NCBI RefSeq assembly: GCF_001420695.1
Contig: NZ_LJJB01000007.1
Coordinates: 1,127,890-1,191,889 of the forward strand
Source of the DNA: Brevibacillus choshinensis
GTDB taxonomy: Bacteria; Bacillota; Bacilli; Brevibacillales; Brevibacillaceae
DNA: 64,000 nucleotides
Direction of reading: 5' to 3'
Every line of letters begins with the position of its first letter. Position 1 is the first letter of the stretch. This document shows positions 63,014-64,000 of this stretch, piece by piece. The position numbers and the translations under genes are program-made. Below the pieces are notes generated by a model, which did not search any database, was not told where the DNA came from, and saw only the letters and a list, made by a program, of their open reading frames with translations.

Positions 63014-64000
63014 ATGGGTAATCAAGACGTGGTAACCGAAAGCACCCAAGGGACTGAAAAGCAAGAGAGCTTGAACTTGCTCGACTCTACTCAAGTGGTG
63101 ATCAAGGAAGCACTGGAGAAACTAGGTTACCAAGAATCGATGTTTGAACTCTTGAAGGAGCCGCTACGCGTTTTGACCGTACGCATTCCGGTTCGCATGG
63201 ATAACGGCGAAGTAAAGGTGTTTACGGGCTATCGTGCACAGCACAACGATGCTGTAGGTCCGACCAAGGGGGGCATTCGTTTCCACCCGGAAGTTACTGA
63301 GGATGAAGTTAAAGCACTTTCTATCTGGATGAGCCTCAAAGCAGGTATCGTCGATCTGCCTTATGGCGGTGGTAAAGGCGGTATCATTTGCGACCCGCGT
63401 GAAATGTCCTTCCGTGAACTGGAGAGACTGAGCCGCGGTTACGTTCGCGCAATCAGCCAACTTGTGGGACCAACGAAAGATATTCCGGCTCCGGACGTCT
63501 TTACGAACTCACAAATCATGGCATGGATGATGGACGAATATAGCCGTATCCGTGAATTTGACTCCCCTGGTTTCATTACGGGTAAACCAATTGCTTTGGG
63601 TGGTTCCCATGGCCGTGAAACAGCTACGGCGAAAGGTGTAACCATTTGCATTCGCGAAGCAGCGAAGCGTCGTAACATCGACGTAAAAGGTGCTCGCGTG
63701 GTCATTCAAGGCTTTGGTAACGCTGGTAGCTACCTGGCAAAATTCATGCACGATGCAGGTGCTAAAGTAGTTGGTATTTCCGACGCTTACGGTGCACTGC
63801 ACGATCCAAACGGTCTGGATATCGATTATTTGTTGGACCGTCGTGATTCGTTCGGTACGGTAACAAAACTGTTCAACAACACGATTTCAAACAAAGAACT
63901 GTTTGAACTGGATTGCGATATTCTGGTGCCTGCAGCGATTGAGAACCAAATTACTGCTGCAAACGCTCACAATATCAAAGCTCAAATCGTAGTTGAAGCA
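63014..64000 (+). CDS. NAD-dependent glutamate dehydrogenase (RocG/GudB type), 5' part
   Basis: The gene runs off the window; 329 codons are seen. It converts glutamate to 2-oxoglutarate and ammonia. Marks are GPTKGGIRFHP, GGGKGGI (Lys ligands), PAPDVFTNSQIMAWMMDEYS, and QGFGNAGSYLAKFM (NAD). The ATG 63014 follows GAGGTGG. The segment after HPEVTEDEVKA has no 9-base duplication of the kind that silences gudB in B. subtilis 168. Because no stop is in the window the frame would not be seen as a closed ORF. Confidence 0.94.
   Translation, partial: MGNQDVVTESTQGTEKQESLNLLDSTQVVIKEALEKLGYQESMFELLKEPLRVLTVRIPVRMDNGEVKVFTGYRAQHNDAVGPTKGGIRFHPEVTEDEVKALSIWMSLKAGIVDLPYGGGKGGIICDPREMSFRELERLSRGYVRAISQLVGPTKDIPAPDVFTNSQIMAWMMDEYSRIREFDSPGFITGKPIALGGSHGRETATAKGVTICIREAAKRRNIDVKGARVVIQGFGNAGSYLAKFMHDAGAKVVGISDAYGALHDPNGLDIDYLLDRRDSFGTVTKLFNNTISNKELFELDCDILVPAAIENQITAANAHNIKAQIVVEA

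Overview
The window looks like a 64 kb piece of the chromosome of an aerobic, endospore-forming Gram-positive bacterium, most likely Brevibacillus or a close relative in the Paenibacillaceae. This rests on the spore genes (spoIIM, dacF, spoIIAA-AB-sigF, the seven-gene spoVA set, dacB-spmA-spmB), many GTG and TTG starts behind strong AGGAGG sites, and gene order. From nudF to the glutamate dehydrogenase gene the order follows Bacillus subtilis (from memory), with several insertions. No rRNA, tRNA, insertion sequence, prophage or CRISPR array was seen.

Layout. 1-12 kb: end of an M20 peptidase gene, a DUF3866 gene, a short antisense mciZ-like gene, nudF, an EndoQ-like nuclease gene, spoIIM, fur, ald, a DUF4227 gene, xerD, then nucleoside salvage (deoB, punA, pdp). 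12-21 kb: an Lrp-type regulator, a complete opp oligopeptide importer and a chemoreceptor. 20.7-33.6 kb: sporulation core, dacF, spoIIAA-AB-sigF, a three-gene minus-strand cassette (deacetylase, glycosyltransferase with two LysM domains, APH-type kinase), spoVAA-AB-AC-AD-AEb-AEa-AF and lysA. 33.7-49 kb: a GGDEF-EAL-CBS-GGDEF protein, ppiB, an M50 protease, scpA-scpB, dacB-spmA-spmB, rluB, resABC (cytochrome c maturation), resDE and a HAD hydrolase. 49-54.6 kb, minus strand: a small conserved-looking protein, an ArsB/NhaD-type permease, serA and a class V aminotransferase behind a serine-type T-box, and a ferredoxin. 54.7-64 kb: a membrane-anchored protein, ypbB-recQ-ypbD-ypbE, a TrxB-like flavoprotein, a small membrane protein, mecA/ypbH, a PIG-L deacetylase and the start of a glutamate dehydrogenase gene that runs off the window.

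How it fits together. Much of the window serves sporulation: early forespore control (SpoIIAA/AB/SigF, with a strong SigF-type promoter before dacF), engulfment (SpoIIM), a likely mother-cell FtsZ inhibitor (MciZ-like), dipicolinate import (SpoVA, behind a strong SigG-type promoter), and cortex and core maturation (DacB, DacF, SpmAB). The rest is core metabolism. The most interesting items are the unlisted 46-codon mciZ-like gene, the cassette between sigF and spoVAA, the EndoQ-like gene joined to nudF, a TrxB-like protein with an eroded NADPH motif, and several candidate RNA or operator elements.
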